From CAVTQZ01 sp963737015 (GTDB lineage: Bacteria; Actinomycetota; Acidimicrobiia; Acidimicrobiales; UBA8190): a DNA stretch of 64,000 nt. Numbering within the stretch: position 1 is the first letter of the stretch; each line of letters begins with the position of its first letter. The notes under the pieces were generated by a model. It saw only the letters and a list, made by a program, of their open reading frames with translations. It was not told the origin of the DNA and ran no database searches. The position numbers and the translations under genes were made by a program. The stretch spans positions 186,001-250,000 of the forward strand of contig CAVTQZ010000002.1 in the NCBI GenBank assembly GCA_963737015.1. Reading direction: 5' to 3'. Positions 26,853-35,107 of this stretch are shown here, piece after piece.

Positions 26853-28559
26853 ATGGCCTTTTCTTCGAGCCCTTTTTCGCGCGCGCATGCGCAGAAGTTG
26901 AACGACCAGGTCTCACAGAGCGGCTCGCTCCGACCGCGAAGAGCGAAGGCCCGCTCGGCCTTGTGGCGCCTTGCCTCAGGGTCCTGGGTGGCTGCGGCGC
27001 TGGCATGCGCCTCTCTCGCTCTCCCTTCGGCGGGACATGCGGCGCTCTCCCAGCCCGGCACGCTGCGGACCATCCCGGACGCGACCCTGGCCGCCGCGGT
27101 CCTCCCGCCCGGCAACCCCCCCAACACGCCTGTTCCCGGCGGATCGGCATATGCGGCGAACTGCTCGGACGTGGTCCAGCTGCCACCGTTCGTGGCCTCC
27201 GCGTCGAGCCCTGACGGCGGCGGGTACTGGCTGGCGGGTGCCGACGGCGGCGTGTTCGGGTTCGGCGACGCCGCGTACCAGGGGTCTGTCCCCGGTCTCG
27301 GTGTCCACGTCGGCAACATCGTGGCGATGGCTCCGACACCCGACGGTGGCGGCTACTGGATCGTCGGCTCGGACGGCGGCGTCTTCAGCTTCGGTGACGC
27401 CACCTACCACGGGTCTGTTCCCGCTCTCGGCATCCACGTGAACGACATCGTCGGAATCGCACCTTCCGCGGGCGGTGCCGGCTACTGGATCGTCGGCTCC
27501 GACGGCGGCGTGTTCAGCTTCGGCAACGCCCAGTTCCACGGGGCCGCGGCGGGAACCGGACTGAAGGCGCCGATCGTGTCGATCGCCGCCGTTCCCGGTG
27601 GCGGGGGTTACTGGCTCGCGGGCTCGGACGGCGGTGTCTTCAGCTATGGAAACGCCGGCTTCTACGGCTCCGCGGGCAATGTGGACCTGAAGCGGCCGGT
27701 GGTCTCGATCTCCGCCGTCCCGGGTGGCGGCGGCTACTGGCTCGTCGGCTCGGACGGTGGCGTCTTCAGTTATGGAAACGCCGGCTTCTACGGGTCGACG
27801 GGGAACATGAGCCTCTCGCGCCCGATCGTCTCGATCACACCTACTCCGGGAGGAGGCGGCTACTGGCTCGTCGGCTCGGACGGAGGGGTGTTCAGCTTCG
27901 GCGCCGCCAGGTTCGCAGGCTCCATCCCCCCCGAGCTGCTCCAGATCGCCCCGCCCACCCAGTGCGACCAGGAATGGCTCGCCGCCATCGATTCGGGTCG
28001 CCAGGCCGAGGGGATCGGGCCGATGTCCCTGCCCTCGAACTGGAACGCGCTCTCACCCGGTGAGCAGATCTTCGTGGCGTCGAACCTCGAGCGCACCGCC
28101 CGCGGCGAACCGCCAGCGGTGGGCCTCGCCAACGTCCTGAACGTCGACGCCCAACAGGGCGCCCAGTCGGTGAGCGACCCCGGCCTCGCCCCGAGCTTCG
28201 GCGGGTACCCGGTCGCGAACGGCGGACCCGGAGGTCAGTTCCAGGAGGCGGGGATCTGGGCCGCAGACTCGCAGAACCAGGGCGTCCTCGAGGCTGTGTG
28301 GGCGTGGATGTACGACGACGGACCCGGTGGCATGAACTGGTCTTGCCCGTCGTCGGGAGGGTCCGGTTGCTGGACCCACCGCGACATCATTCTCGGTCAG
28401 TACACGGGCACTTCGGACTCGGCCACGATGATGGGAGTGGGCTGGGCGCCCGGGGCGGGAGGCTGGGCGGTCTCGGAGACTGCGATCCTCGCCGACTTCT
28501 CGGGCCCGCTACCGCCGGAGAGCTTCGCGTGGTCCCAGGAGGCTCCTTACATCGGCTGA
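26853..28559 (+). CDS. Secreted protein: six YWLVGSDGG repeats plus CAP-like domain
   Basis: 568 residues from ATG 26853; the start is uncertain because no clear ribosome site is seen and the frame is open from 26805. A signal segment (GSWVAAALACASLALPSAG) is followed by six repeats of about 45 residues, each centred on GGGYWLVGSDGGVFSFG, probably a beta-propeller-like or solenoid fold. The C-terminal 190 residues carry an SCP/CAP-like pattern: NLERTARGEPPAVGL near the start and CWTHRDIILGQY with its His towards the end, flanked by CPSSGGSGC. CAP-like bacterial proteins are secreted and bind lipids or the cell wall; enzymatic activity is not established. It follows the subtilisin gene and may be its substrate or partner (inference). 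Confidence 0.78.
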   Translation: MAFSSSPFSRAHAQKLNDQVSQSGSLRPRRAKARSALWRLASGSWVAAALACASLALPSAGHAALSQPGTLRTIPDATLAAAVLPPGNPPNTPVPGGSAYAANCSDVVQLPPFVASASSPDGGGYWLAGADGGVFGFGDAAYQGSVPGLGVHVGNIVAMAPTPDGGGYWIVGSDGGVFSFGDATYHGSVPALGIHVNDIVGIAPSAGGAGYWIVGSDGGVFSFGNAQFHGAAAGTGLKAPIVSIAAVPGGGGYWLAGSDGGVFSYGNAGFYGSAGNVDLKRPVVSISAVPGGGGYWLVGSDGGVFSYGNAGFYGSTGNMSLSRPIVSITPTPGGGGYWLVGSDGGVFSFGAARFAGSIPPELLQIAPPTQCDQEWLAAIDSGRQAEGIGPMSLPSNWNALSPGEQIFVASNLERTARGEPPAVGLANVLNVDAQQGAQSVSDPGLAPSFGGYPVANGGPGGQFQEAGIWAADSQNQGVLEAVWAWMYDDGPGGMNWSCPSSGGSGCWTHRDIILGQYTGTSDSATMMGVGWAPGAGGWAVSETAILADFSGPLPPESFAWSQEAPYIG

Positions 28560-28599
28560 GTTCCTCTACATCGGCCGAGTGCCAATTCATCGGCTGAGT
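28550..28599 (+). repeat. Stop-codon-spanning short repeat, three copies
   Basis: CATCGGCTGAGT at 28550 and 28588, and CATCGGCCGAGT at 28569, spaced 19 bases. The first copy contains the last codons and TGA of the preceding gene. This is a small 3'-end duplication, similar in placement to those at 48873 and elsewhere. Confidence 0.75.
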
Positions 28600-28631
28600 G
28601 CAGCGGGCCGACGGACCGTATCCTGTGCGCG

Positions 28632-30059
28632 ATGGAACGGTTAGGCGGGCTTGATGCGACGTTTTTGTACTTCGAGACCCCGACCATGCACATGCATGTG
28701 TCGGGGCTTCTCATCCTCGATCCCTCGACGATGCCCGGGGGCTATTCGTTCGGAGCGATAAAGAAGCTCCTGCTCGAGCGGCTTCCGCTGATGCCGCCGA
28801 TGCGTCGCAAGTTGGCGCGCGTGCCCTTCAACCTCGGCCGGCCCTACTGGATCGAGGACGCGGAGTTCGACATCGACTACCACCTCCGGCGCGCAGCGGT
28901 GCCGAGCCCGGGTGGTGACCGCGAGGTGGCCGAGCTTGCCTCCAGCATCGCCAGCAGGCCGCTCGACCGGTCGCGTCCGCTGTGGGAGATGTGGGTCGTC
29001 GAGGGACTCACCAACGGTCACGTCGCGGTCATCGCCAAGATGCACCACTCGACGATCGACGGGATCTCCGGCGCCAACATGATGGTGTACCTCTTCGATC
29101 TCGAACCGGACCCTTCGAAGACCGAGGTTCCCGAGGACGCGTGGAGACCCGAGCGTGAGCCGAGCGAGCTCGAGCTGCTAGGGCGCGGCGCCCTCGACAC
29201 TCTGGGCCGGCCGCTCGGGATCGCCAGGCTGCTCCCGTCCACTGCGATGCGCGTCGGAAACGTGCTGTGGACCGCGGGGCGCAACCGCATGGCGCATCGC
29301 AATGTCGCCACACCTTTCACCGCGCCGCGGACCTCGTTCAACGCGCCCATAACCGCGCACAGGACGATCTCCTTCACCGAGGTCTCGCTGTCGGACGTGA
29401 AGAAGGTCAAAGAGGCGTTCGACGTGAAGGTGAACGACGTCGTGACCGCCGTCGTGAGCGGGACGCTGCGCCGCTACCTCTCGGACCGCAACGAGCTCCC
29501 GGACAAGTCGCTGCTCGCCGCCGTCCCCGTATCGGTGCACGACCAGGTATCGGGGACGGAAGGGACCACCAGGGTGTCCGTGATGTTCTCGAGTCTCGCC
29601 ACGGACCTGGAAGACCCCGTCGCACGCCTGCGCACGATCGCCGACGCCAACGCCGAAGCGAAGGAGATCCACAAGATGGTGGGCGCCGACACCCTCATGA
29701 AGTGGACCGAGCACGCGGCGCCGAACACCTTCTCTCTCGCAGCGCGCCTCTATTCGAGCCTCCGGCTGTCGAACAGGCTCCCCGTCGTCCACAACCTGAT
29801 CATCTCGAACGTCCCGGGGCCGCCGATGCCGCTCTACATGGCCGGCGCCCGCCTCGCAGGGCTCTACCCGCTCGGTCCGATCATGGACGGCGCGGGGTTG
29901 AACGTGACGGTGCTCTCCAACGAGGACCACGTCGGGTTCGGCTTCATCGCGTGCAGGGAGCTCGTGCCGAAAGTCTGGACGCTCGCCGATGCGGTGCCCG
30001 ACGCACTCGCCGAACTGGTCAAGGAGGCCGATCAGGCGCCGGGTTCTGCGGCGGGCTGA
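28632..30059 (+). CDS. Wax ester synthase / diacylglycerol acyltransferase (WS/DGAT)
   Basis: 475 residues, the normal family length. The catalytic motif HHSTIDG (His138, His139, Asp143) lies in KMHHSTIDGISG; the N-terminal LGGLDATFLYFETPTMHMHV and the C-terminal NLIISNVPGPPMPLYMAGA (PLW-type region) complete the signature. It transfers acyl groups from acyl-CoA to diacylglycerol or long-chain alcohols, making storage triacylglycerol or wax esters at the membrane. The many acyl-CoA ligases in this window fit a lipid-storing organism. Its 3' end overlaps the convergent hydrolase by 28 bases. Confidence 0.95.
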   Translation: MERLGGLDATFLYFETPTMHMHVSGLLILDPSTMPGGYSFGAIKKLLLERLPLMPPMRRKLARVPFNLGRPYWIEDAEFDIDYHLRRAAVPSPGGDREVAELASSIASRPLDRSRPLWEMWVVEGLTNGHVAVIAKMHHSTIDGISGANMMVYLFDLEPDPSKTEVPEDAWRPEREPSELELLGRGALDTLGRPLGIARLLPSTAMRVGNVLWTAGRNRMAHRNVATPFTAPRTSFNAPITAHRTISFTEVSLSDVKKVKEAFDVKVNDVVTAVVSGTLRRYLSDRNELPDKSLLAAVPVSVHDQVSGTEGTTRVSVMFSSLATDLEDPVARLRTIADANAEAKEIHKMVGADTLMKWTEHAAPNTFSLAARLYSSLRLSNRLPVVHNLIISNVPGPPMPLYMAGARLAGLYPLGPIMDGAGLNVTVLSNEDHVGFGFIACRELVPKVWTLADAVPDALAELVKEADQAPGSAAG

Positions 30060-31570
30060 CCCGTCGTCTCGCGCGGGACGGTGGGCATTGTCTCGTATGT
30101 CTTGCTCCCGTCGCCGGCCTCGGCCCCATCGCGATCGCGGTTTGCGTGCGCCAGACCCGTCTCCTTGAGCGCCTTCTCGACGAAACGCCGCACGGTCGCC
30201 GACCAGTAGAAGCCGACGTGACCGCCGTGGTAGGTCGCGAGCGCCGGCCTGTCCCAGTGGAGCCATAGCCGGCGCGCGTGGCCGAAGGTCGCCATGCGGT
30301 CGCCGAGTCCTGCGAACACGTAACGCCCCTCGTGCGGCACTAGGCACGGCATGGACACAGGGGACACCACGCGGTGCACCGCGTCGGCGTCAGGACCGAG
30401 CGCCTTCGCCGTGAGCGCGCGACGCGCGACCTCGGGCGGGCTGTGCCTGCGGTAGAGGTCGGGCAGGTCGACCACCGGTATTCCCGCGATCACACAGGAG
30501 AGGTCTTCCTGCAGCGCCGCTGTCAAGGCCACCACTTGCCCACCGAGTGAGTGTCCGAACAGGCCGATGCGCTTCGCGCCCTGCTCGCGCCGCAGCCAGG
30601 CGACCAGACGGCGGATGTCCCACGCGGCCTGTGCGAGGCCGTGCATGGAATCGACCATGTCGATGGTCATGAGGCCCTCGCCTCGGGCCTCGCCGACGGC
30701 ACGCGGCCCGTGCAGGGGGAGGACCGGCATCGCGACGTTCACACCTTGCGCGTTCACCTGCGGCACCCGGAAGGCTCGCATGTCCATGAGAGGGCTGTAG
30801 CCCATACCGAAACCGTGAACGCAGATGAGCCACGACCCGCTGTCGCGGACGGGCGCCACGCGCGACGTCCAGGCGTGGGCGGTCCGATTCGGCTCGTAAC
30901 TCAGCCAGCGCTCGCGTCCCGGCTCACCCTCGTGAGGTTCGAAGAGGCTGGGGAACGCAATGTGCTCGTAGCGCATCCCCGCGACCTGGCGGCGGAAGCG
31001 CACGACCTCGTCGGGAGCCTCGGGGGTCTCGTGGTAGCTCGACGGGTCCTCCAACCAGCCGCGTTCGGCGAACATCGCGTGCGCTGCCGCGACGTCCGCC
31101 GCTGCGGGAGGGAAGTCCCGGTTGCGCGGCAGAAGGCGGGGGTGGCGGAACATCGCGATCAGGACCTCGTCCAGGAGGACCTGGGCGGCGAGACCGGGGG
31201 TCGTCCTCACCGGGATCACCGTGTCGTCCTGCGCTGCGAGCGCGCTGCGCCTGTTCGCCTGGGTGAGGAAGCCGGCGGCGCGTGGCACCGCCCGGAGGAT
31301 TCCGAGAGTGCGCGGGTCGAGCGCGGCGATGCGGGCTCCGCGGTAGATCCTGTTGGCGACGTTCGCGACGGCGGGTCGACCGGACCCCGGGGACAGCTCC
31401 GCTCCGTTCGCAGGTTTTGTGGAGGCTGTCGGGTCGACCTTCGATGCCGGATCGGGCGGCACTGTGGGCAGGGTCGGCACCGCGTGCGCCGCGGACGCCG
31501 CGGACGCCGCCGGCGCAGCGGACACGGAGGGTGTTTCGGGCTCGGCCAAGGGGCTCGCGTCCTGTGACAT
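30032..31570 (-). CDS. Cytosolic alpha/beta-hydrolase family protein
   Basis: 512 residues from ATG 31570 (MSQDASPLAEPETP). The first 75 residues are Ala/Pro-rich and disordered. The hydrolase core has the oxyanion element CVHGFGMG, the nucleophile elbow GLFGHSLGGQVV and a C-terminal His in YHGGHVGFYW. The middle part (RGWLEDPSSYH, AFPSLFEPHEGEPGRERWLSY) resembles a group of actinobacterial hydrolases often found beside WS/DGAT genes. A lipase or esterase role in neutral-lipid turnover is plausible but not shown. It overlaps the 3' end of the WS/DGAT gene on the opposite strand. Confidence 0.78.
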   Translation of the reverse strand: MSQDASPLAEPETPSVSAAPAASAASAAHAVPTLPTVPPDPASKVDPTASTKPANGAELSPGSGRPAVANVANRIYRGARIAALDPRTLGILRAVPRAAGFLTQANRRSALAAQDDTVIPVRTTPGLAAQVLLDEVLIAMFRHPRLLPRNRDFPPAAADVAAAHAMFAERGWLEDPSSYHETPEAPDEVVRFRRQVAGMRYEHIAFPSLFEPHEGEPGRERWLSYEPNRTAHAWTSRVAPVRDSGSWLICVHGFGMGYSPLMDMRAFRVPQVNAQGVNVAMPVLPLHGPRAVGEARGEGLMTIDMVDSMHGLAQAAWDIRRLVAWLRREQGAKRIGLFGHSLGGQVVALTAALQEDLSCVIAGIPVVDLPDLYRRHSPPEVARRALTAKALGPDADAVHRVVSPVSMPCLVPHEGRYVFAGLGDRMATFGHARRLWLHWDRPALATYHGGHVGFYWSATVRRFVEKALKETGLAHANRDRDGAEAGDGSKTYETMPTVPRETTGQPAAEPGA

Positions 31571-31623
31571 GCGTGTCAGCCTAGGTAGGTTCGGACCCCA
31601 TCCCGGACATCCGCCTCCGACGG

Positions 31624-32081
31624 TCAGTCCAGCTCTCTGAGAAGGGCCCGGCAACGGTGCGCGCGACGGGTGAGGTCGTCCCGAAAGGCCTGCATCCTCT
31701 CTAGCTTCGCATCCAACTGACCGGCCAGTACGGCGTTCACTTCGAGGATCTCCTCGAGGATCGCACGGCGTTGCGCCTTCGCCGCCTTGGTCGTCACGTC
31801 CTTCTTCGCGCGGTACGCGCTCTTCAGCTCGTCGAGGCGCTTCTCGGACCCGAGGAAGGTCTTGATGTCCTCGAGGTTCATCCCCAGCACGTCGCGCAGC
31901 TCGAGTATCCGCTCGAGGCGCTCGAGGTCCGCCTCGTTGTAGCGGCGCTCCCCCCCGCCGTGTAGCTGGACGGGGTGAGGAGTCCGAGCTCCTCGTAGTA
32001 ACGAAGTGTGCGCGCGGATACCCCCGACCGCGCCGCTGCGTCGCTGATACGCAGGTTCTCCTCTTTCATCGTCGCCTTCAT
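31624..32081 (-). CDS. MerR-family transcriptional regulator (frame break in a G7 run)
   Basis: About 152 residues after repair. The N-terminus is a MerR winged helix: ISDAAARSGVSARTLRYYEELGLLTPS. At 31950-31956 the run of seven C (plus strand) is one base short; adding one restores AGGERRYNEADLERL and joins the domain to VLGMNLEDIKTFLGSEKRLD and a C-terminal coiled-coil dimerisation helix. The protein lacks metal-binding cysteines and resembles the LiuR/short MerR regulators of acyl-CoA catabolism. A matching palindrome lies 36 bases upstream of its start. Confidence 0.85.
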
Positions 32082-32116
32082 CGGGACCTGCCGCCTGCGC
32101 TCACGTCCCCGATCCT

Positions 32117-32134
32117 AACGTTTACGTAAAGGTT
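32117..32134. promoter_or_regulatory. Probable MerR operator (LiuR-like palindrome)
   Basis: AACGTTTACGTAAAGGTT contains the perfect palindrome TTTACGTAAA and is nearly symmetrical beyond it. LiuR-type regulators of branched-chain and fatty-acid catabolism recognise TTTACGTAAA-centred sites. Position upstream of the MerR gene suggests autoregulation and possibly control of the divergent gene. Confidence 0.65.
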
Positions 32135-32174
32135 GTAGGCACCTGGGGCCCGGCTGGGCCCGGCTCGCTGGGAT

Positions 32175-32192
32175 CTCCGCAGATCTGCGGAG
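32175..32192. repeat. 18-base perfect palindrome
   Basis: CTCCGCAGATCTGCGGAG is fully self-complementary, 65 bases upstream of the DUF222-HNH start and next to a short direct repeat of GGGCCCGGCT. It could be an operator or part of a promoter-proximal hairpin; no known consensus was recognised. Confidence 0.6.
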
Positions 32193-32256
32193 GGCGCCGC
32201 GGCCGCGACGCTGTCTTTCATGGTGACTGATACACCCTCATGGCACGATCGCGATC

Positions 32257-33531
32257 GTGATTCAGCAACTCCAACAGATCGGTGCCGACATGAGGCATCT
32301 GCTTCGCGAATTCGAACCCGATTGCATCACGACCGCACAGGCGGCCAGGGTCCTCGAGCTGGCCGCCGAAATAGAGCGCTTCGCCGGCTCGCTCAAGCTG
32401 CTCGCCGCTTCGCGGGCCGAGAAGTCCCGTAAGTGGGCGGCGGAAGGCCACCGTTCTGCGGCCAGCTGGGTCGCCGAGAAGTCCAAAGGCTCGTTCGGCG
32501 ACGCCATTTCGACGCTAGAGACGGCCAGGCGGCTAACGGAGCTCCCCGGGACGGCCGAGGCACTGAAGAAAGGTGCCCTGTCGAGCGCTCAGGCGAAGGA
32601 GGTGGCGAGCGCTGCGGGGTCGGACCCACGCGCGGAACAGGAGCTGCTTCGTGTCGCGGCGGAGGGGAGCATGAAGAAGCTGAAGGACCGCGCGAAGCAT
32701 GTCCTTGCCCGGTCCTCCTCCCGGCAGAGCGAGCTCGACCGATACCGCGCGATCCACCGCAAGCGCTACCTCCGGCACTGGAGCGACACTGACGGCGCCT
32801 TCCGCTTGGACGCGCGTCTGACACCCGACGCGGGGGCGAGGCTGCTCTCGTCCATCCAGACGAGAGCCGAACTGATCTTCGCCGTGGCGAGGGAGAGGGG
32901 AACACACGAGCCGCAGCACGCCTACAGAGCGGACGCTCTCGTGGCTCTGGTGACCGGTTCTCCCCCCGAGAGCGGTGGGTCCCGGAGAGGTGCGGACGGG
33001 TCCACACGAAACGGGTCCTCGAGAAACGGCTCCGTACGGAACGGTGCCGCACGCAACGGCTCGCCGCGGGGGCGCACGGACACTCTCGTCGTGCGTGTCG
33101 ACGCGGCTGCCCTTCGGCGCGGCTTCGTGAAGGGCTCGGAGATCTGCGAGATCCCGGGGGTCGGGCCTGTGCCGGTTGCAACCGCCGAGCGGCTACTCGG
33201 AAGCGCCTTCGTGAAGATTCTCGTGAAGGAAGGTGTCGACGTTGCGAGCGTGTGCCATGTTGGAAGAGACGTCCCCGCACACGTCCAGTCCGCCCTCGAA
33301 GAGCGCGACCCCGCGTGTGTGGTGCCACAGTGCGAGGTTGCTCACGGCCTCGAGAACCACCACTGGATCTCCGACTTCGTGAAGTCCCACACGACGAGCC
33401 TCGACATCCTCGCCAGGGTGTGCAGCCATCATCACGACCAGATCACCTACGAGGGGTACCGCCTCGTGGGAGGCCCGGGGCGCTGGAAGCTCCTCCCGCC
33501 TCCGGAGCCGGACGGCGCCGATACGAGTTAG
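32257..33531 (+). CDS. DUF222 / HNH endonuclease-domain protein (13E12-repeat type)
   Basis: 424 residues from GTG 32257; the start is uncertain, with ATG 32290 the next option. The N-terminal DUF222 helical domain (LELAAEIERFAGSLKLLAASRA, AASWVAEKSKGSFGDAISTL) is followed by a low-complexity insert of NGS units (about 245-270) and a C-terminal HNH-like region (CVVPQCEVAHGLENHHWI, then CSHHHDQITYEGY). These proteins are abundant and often repeated in actinobacteria; a nuclease role tied to mobile DNA is suspected but not proven. It converges with the SDR, overlapping it by four bases. Confidence 0.88.
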   Translation: MIQQLQQIGADMRHLLREFEPDCITTAQAARVLELAAEIERFAGSLKLLAASRAEKSRKWAAEGHRSAASWVAEKSKGSFGDAISTLETARRLTELPGTAEALKKGALSSAQAKEVASAAGSDPRAEQELLRVAAEGSMKKLKDRAKHVLARSSSRQSELDRYRAIHRKRYLRHWSDTDGAFRLDARLTPDAGARLLSSIQTRAELIFAVARERGTHEPQHAYRADALVALVTGSPPESGGSRRGADGSTRNGSSRNGSVRNGAARNGSPRGRTDTLVVRVDAAALRRGFVKGSEICEIPGVGPVPVATAERLLGSAFVKILVKEGVDVASVCHVGRDVPAHVQSALEERDPACVVPQCEVAHGLENHHWISDFVKSHTTSLDILARVCSHHHDQITYEGYRLVGGPGRWKLLPPPEPDGADTS

Positions 33532-34289
33532 GGAATCCCCCCGTCGACACGTAGGACCGAGCCCGTGGTGAAGCTCGACGCGTCGCTCGCGAAGTACAGG
33601 GCCGCACCGACGATCTCGTCGGGCTCGCCCGCGCGCGCAATGGCGTGGCGCCTCGCCCCCTTGGCGAAAGCCTCCATGTCCCAGGACTTCGACACGTCGG
33701 TGAGGAAAGGTCCCGCCATGATGCAGTTGACCCGCACGTTCGGCCCGAACGCGCGAGCGAATCCCACCGTCAGAGCGTTCACACCGGCCTTCGCCGCGGC
33801 GTAGGGGAGGATGTCCGGTGCGGGCCTGATGGATCCCACGGTGGACACGTTGATGATCGACCCTGAGCCGTCCGCCACCATGCGGGTCCCGACGAGGGCG
33901 CTCAGCCGGAAGACACCCTTCAGGTTGAGGTCGACCACGCGGTCCCACAGTGCCTCGGTGACATCGGTCACAGACCCGTACAGGAGCGACATGCCCGCGT
34001 TGTTCACGAGGACGTCGATGCGGCCGAACTCCTCGTACGCCCTGTCGACCAGCCCGTCGAGCTCGTCCCAGTGGCCTATGTGAGCGGAGATCGCGGCCAC
34101 GCGACGGCCGGTCGCCTCCTTCACCTCGGCGGCCACCGACTCGCAGGCATCGAGCTTCCGGCTGGTGACGACGACGTCGGCTCCCGCTGCTGCGAAACCG
34201 TGCACCATCGCCCTGCCGAGCCCCCTGCTACCTCCTGTTACGAGCGCGACCTTTCCGCTCAGGTCGAAGCGCTGCGCCGGAGTCGCCAC
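33528..34289 (-). CDS. Short-chain dehydrogenase/reductase
   Basis: 253 residues, a classical SDR. It has the NAD(P)-binding TGGSRGLG near residue 18, NNAG, the active-site Ser in INVSTVGS, and the YAAAK catalytic Tyr/Lys. The residue after the second strand is Arg-Lys (TSRKLD), which favours NADP(H). The C-terminus GSVLRVDGGIP is typical. Substrate unknown; 3-oxoacyl or steroid-like hydroxyl groups are usual for relatives near FadD genes. It lies downstream of the small helical gene, separated by eight bases. Confidence 0.88.
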   Translation of the reverse strand: MATPAQRFDLSGKVALVTGGSRGLGRAMVHGFAAAGADVVVTSRKLDACESVAAEVKEATGRRVAAISAHIGHWDELDGLVDRAYEEFGRIDVLVNNAGMSLLYGSVTDVTEALWDRVVDLNLKGVFRLSALVGTRMVADGSGSIINVSTVGSIRPAPDILPYAAAKAGVNALTVGFARAFGPNVRVNCIMAGPFLTDVSKSWDMEAFAKGARRHAIARAGEPDEIVGAALYFASDASSFTTGSVLRVDGGIP

Positions 34290-34297
34290 GGGCGCGC

Positions 34298-34687
34298 TCA
34301 GGAGCCTTCGGAGCCGTACTGCGCCTGCGGTATCGGGCCGGCCGACGCCGAGGGAGGAGCCTGCGAGGGTGCCGGAGCGGAGGCGCCCGGGTCGAAGACA
34401 CCGGTCGACTCTGCGATCGTCGGGTTCGCCGAGGTGACCGAGATGTTGCCGTGCTCCGCCTCGTGCTTCTGGAGCAGCTGCACCAACTCGGACGAGCGAG
34501 CCGCCGACGTGGCGTCCGATCTACCGGTCTTGTCGAGGTAGGCGATGCCACCGAGCTCGAGCAGCATGGCATCGCCCTTCTTCTTGGCCTGCAACTCGGC
34601 GATCTTCGCTTGCCCCGCCTGCCCGGCCTGCTGCGCCTTCTCGGCGAGCTGAGTGGCTTGCGACTTCATCTTGTCCATGAGACCCAT
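34298..34687 (-). CDS. Small helical conserved hypothetical protein
   Basis: 129 residues, start ATG 34687 with GGGAGG seven bases upstream. The N-terminal half is a Lys/Ala/Gln-rich amphipathic helix (MDKMKSQATQLAEKAQQAGQ), then a short conserved core LLELGGIAYLDKTGR and a Pro/Ser/Ala-rich tail. Similar small proteins occur widely in actinobacteria with no known function. It probably heads an operon with the SDR. Confidence 0.75.
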   Translation of the reverse strand: MGLMDKMKSQATQLAEKAQQAGQAGQAKIAELQAKKKGDAMLLELGGIAYLDKTGRSDATSAARSSELVQLLQKHEAEHGNISVTSANPTIAESTGVFDPGASAPAPSQAPPSASAGPIPQAQYGSEGS

Positions 34688-35107
34688 CTCGAACCTCCCT
34701 AGTACTTCGACCGTGCGCTCTCATCGCGTGCGCGCCCGCGCCTCTTTCGGAAAAGACACTACGCCGCCCGAAATCGAGATGGCTCTGCGACTGTCGGCCT
34801 GACCCGGCAAATCGGGGCCCCCGGCCGAATGTGACGATCTCTTTGCGAAGCCAAGCACCGCGATCTCGTTGCGAGTGCAAGCATCGCCAGAATCCCGGAC
34901 GCGAAACTGGGCCCGGTCCGCCTCCGGGCCCAGCCTCTGGTTTGAACCTCGCCCACCTGGTTCTCATCCGAAATAACGTGGTCGGCCACTCCGGCTTGCG
35001 AAGAACCTGTCCCTCGGGGGGTCCGCAGGGCGACCCGCCGGCGCCCGCCGGCATCCATCTGGCGACGGCCGGGCGTACGCCGGGTCCCCGGGTCCGCGGG
35101 TCCGCGG
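34688..35107. other. 420-base gap with one degenerate tandem pair
   Basis: No supported gene. The region ends the 3' side of the acyl-CoA ligase and carries the promoter of the helical gene. A 23-base element occurs twice (34835-34857 and 34861-34883, 19 of 23 matching, beginning CGATCTC and ending CAAGCA), a possible double operator or decayed tandem duplication. No terminator hairpin was recognised. Confidence 0.5.
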
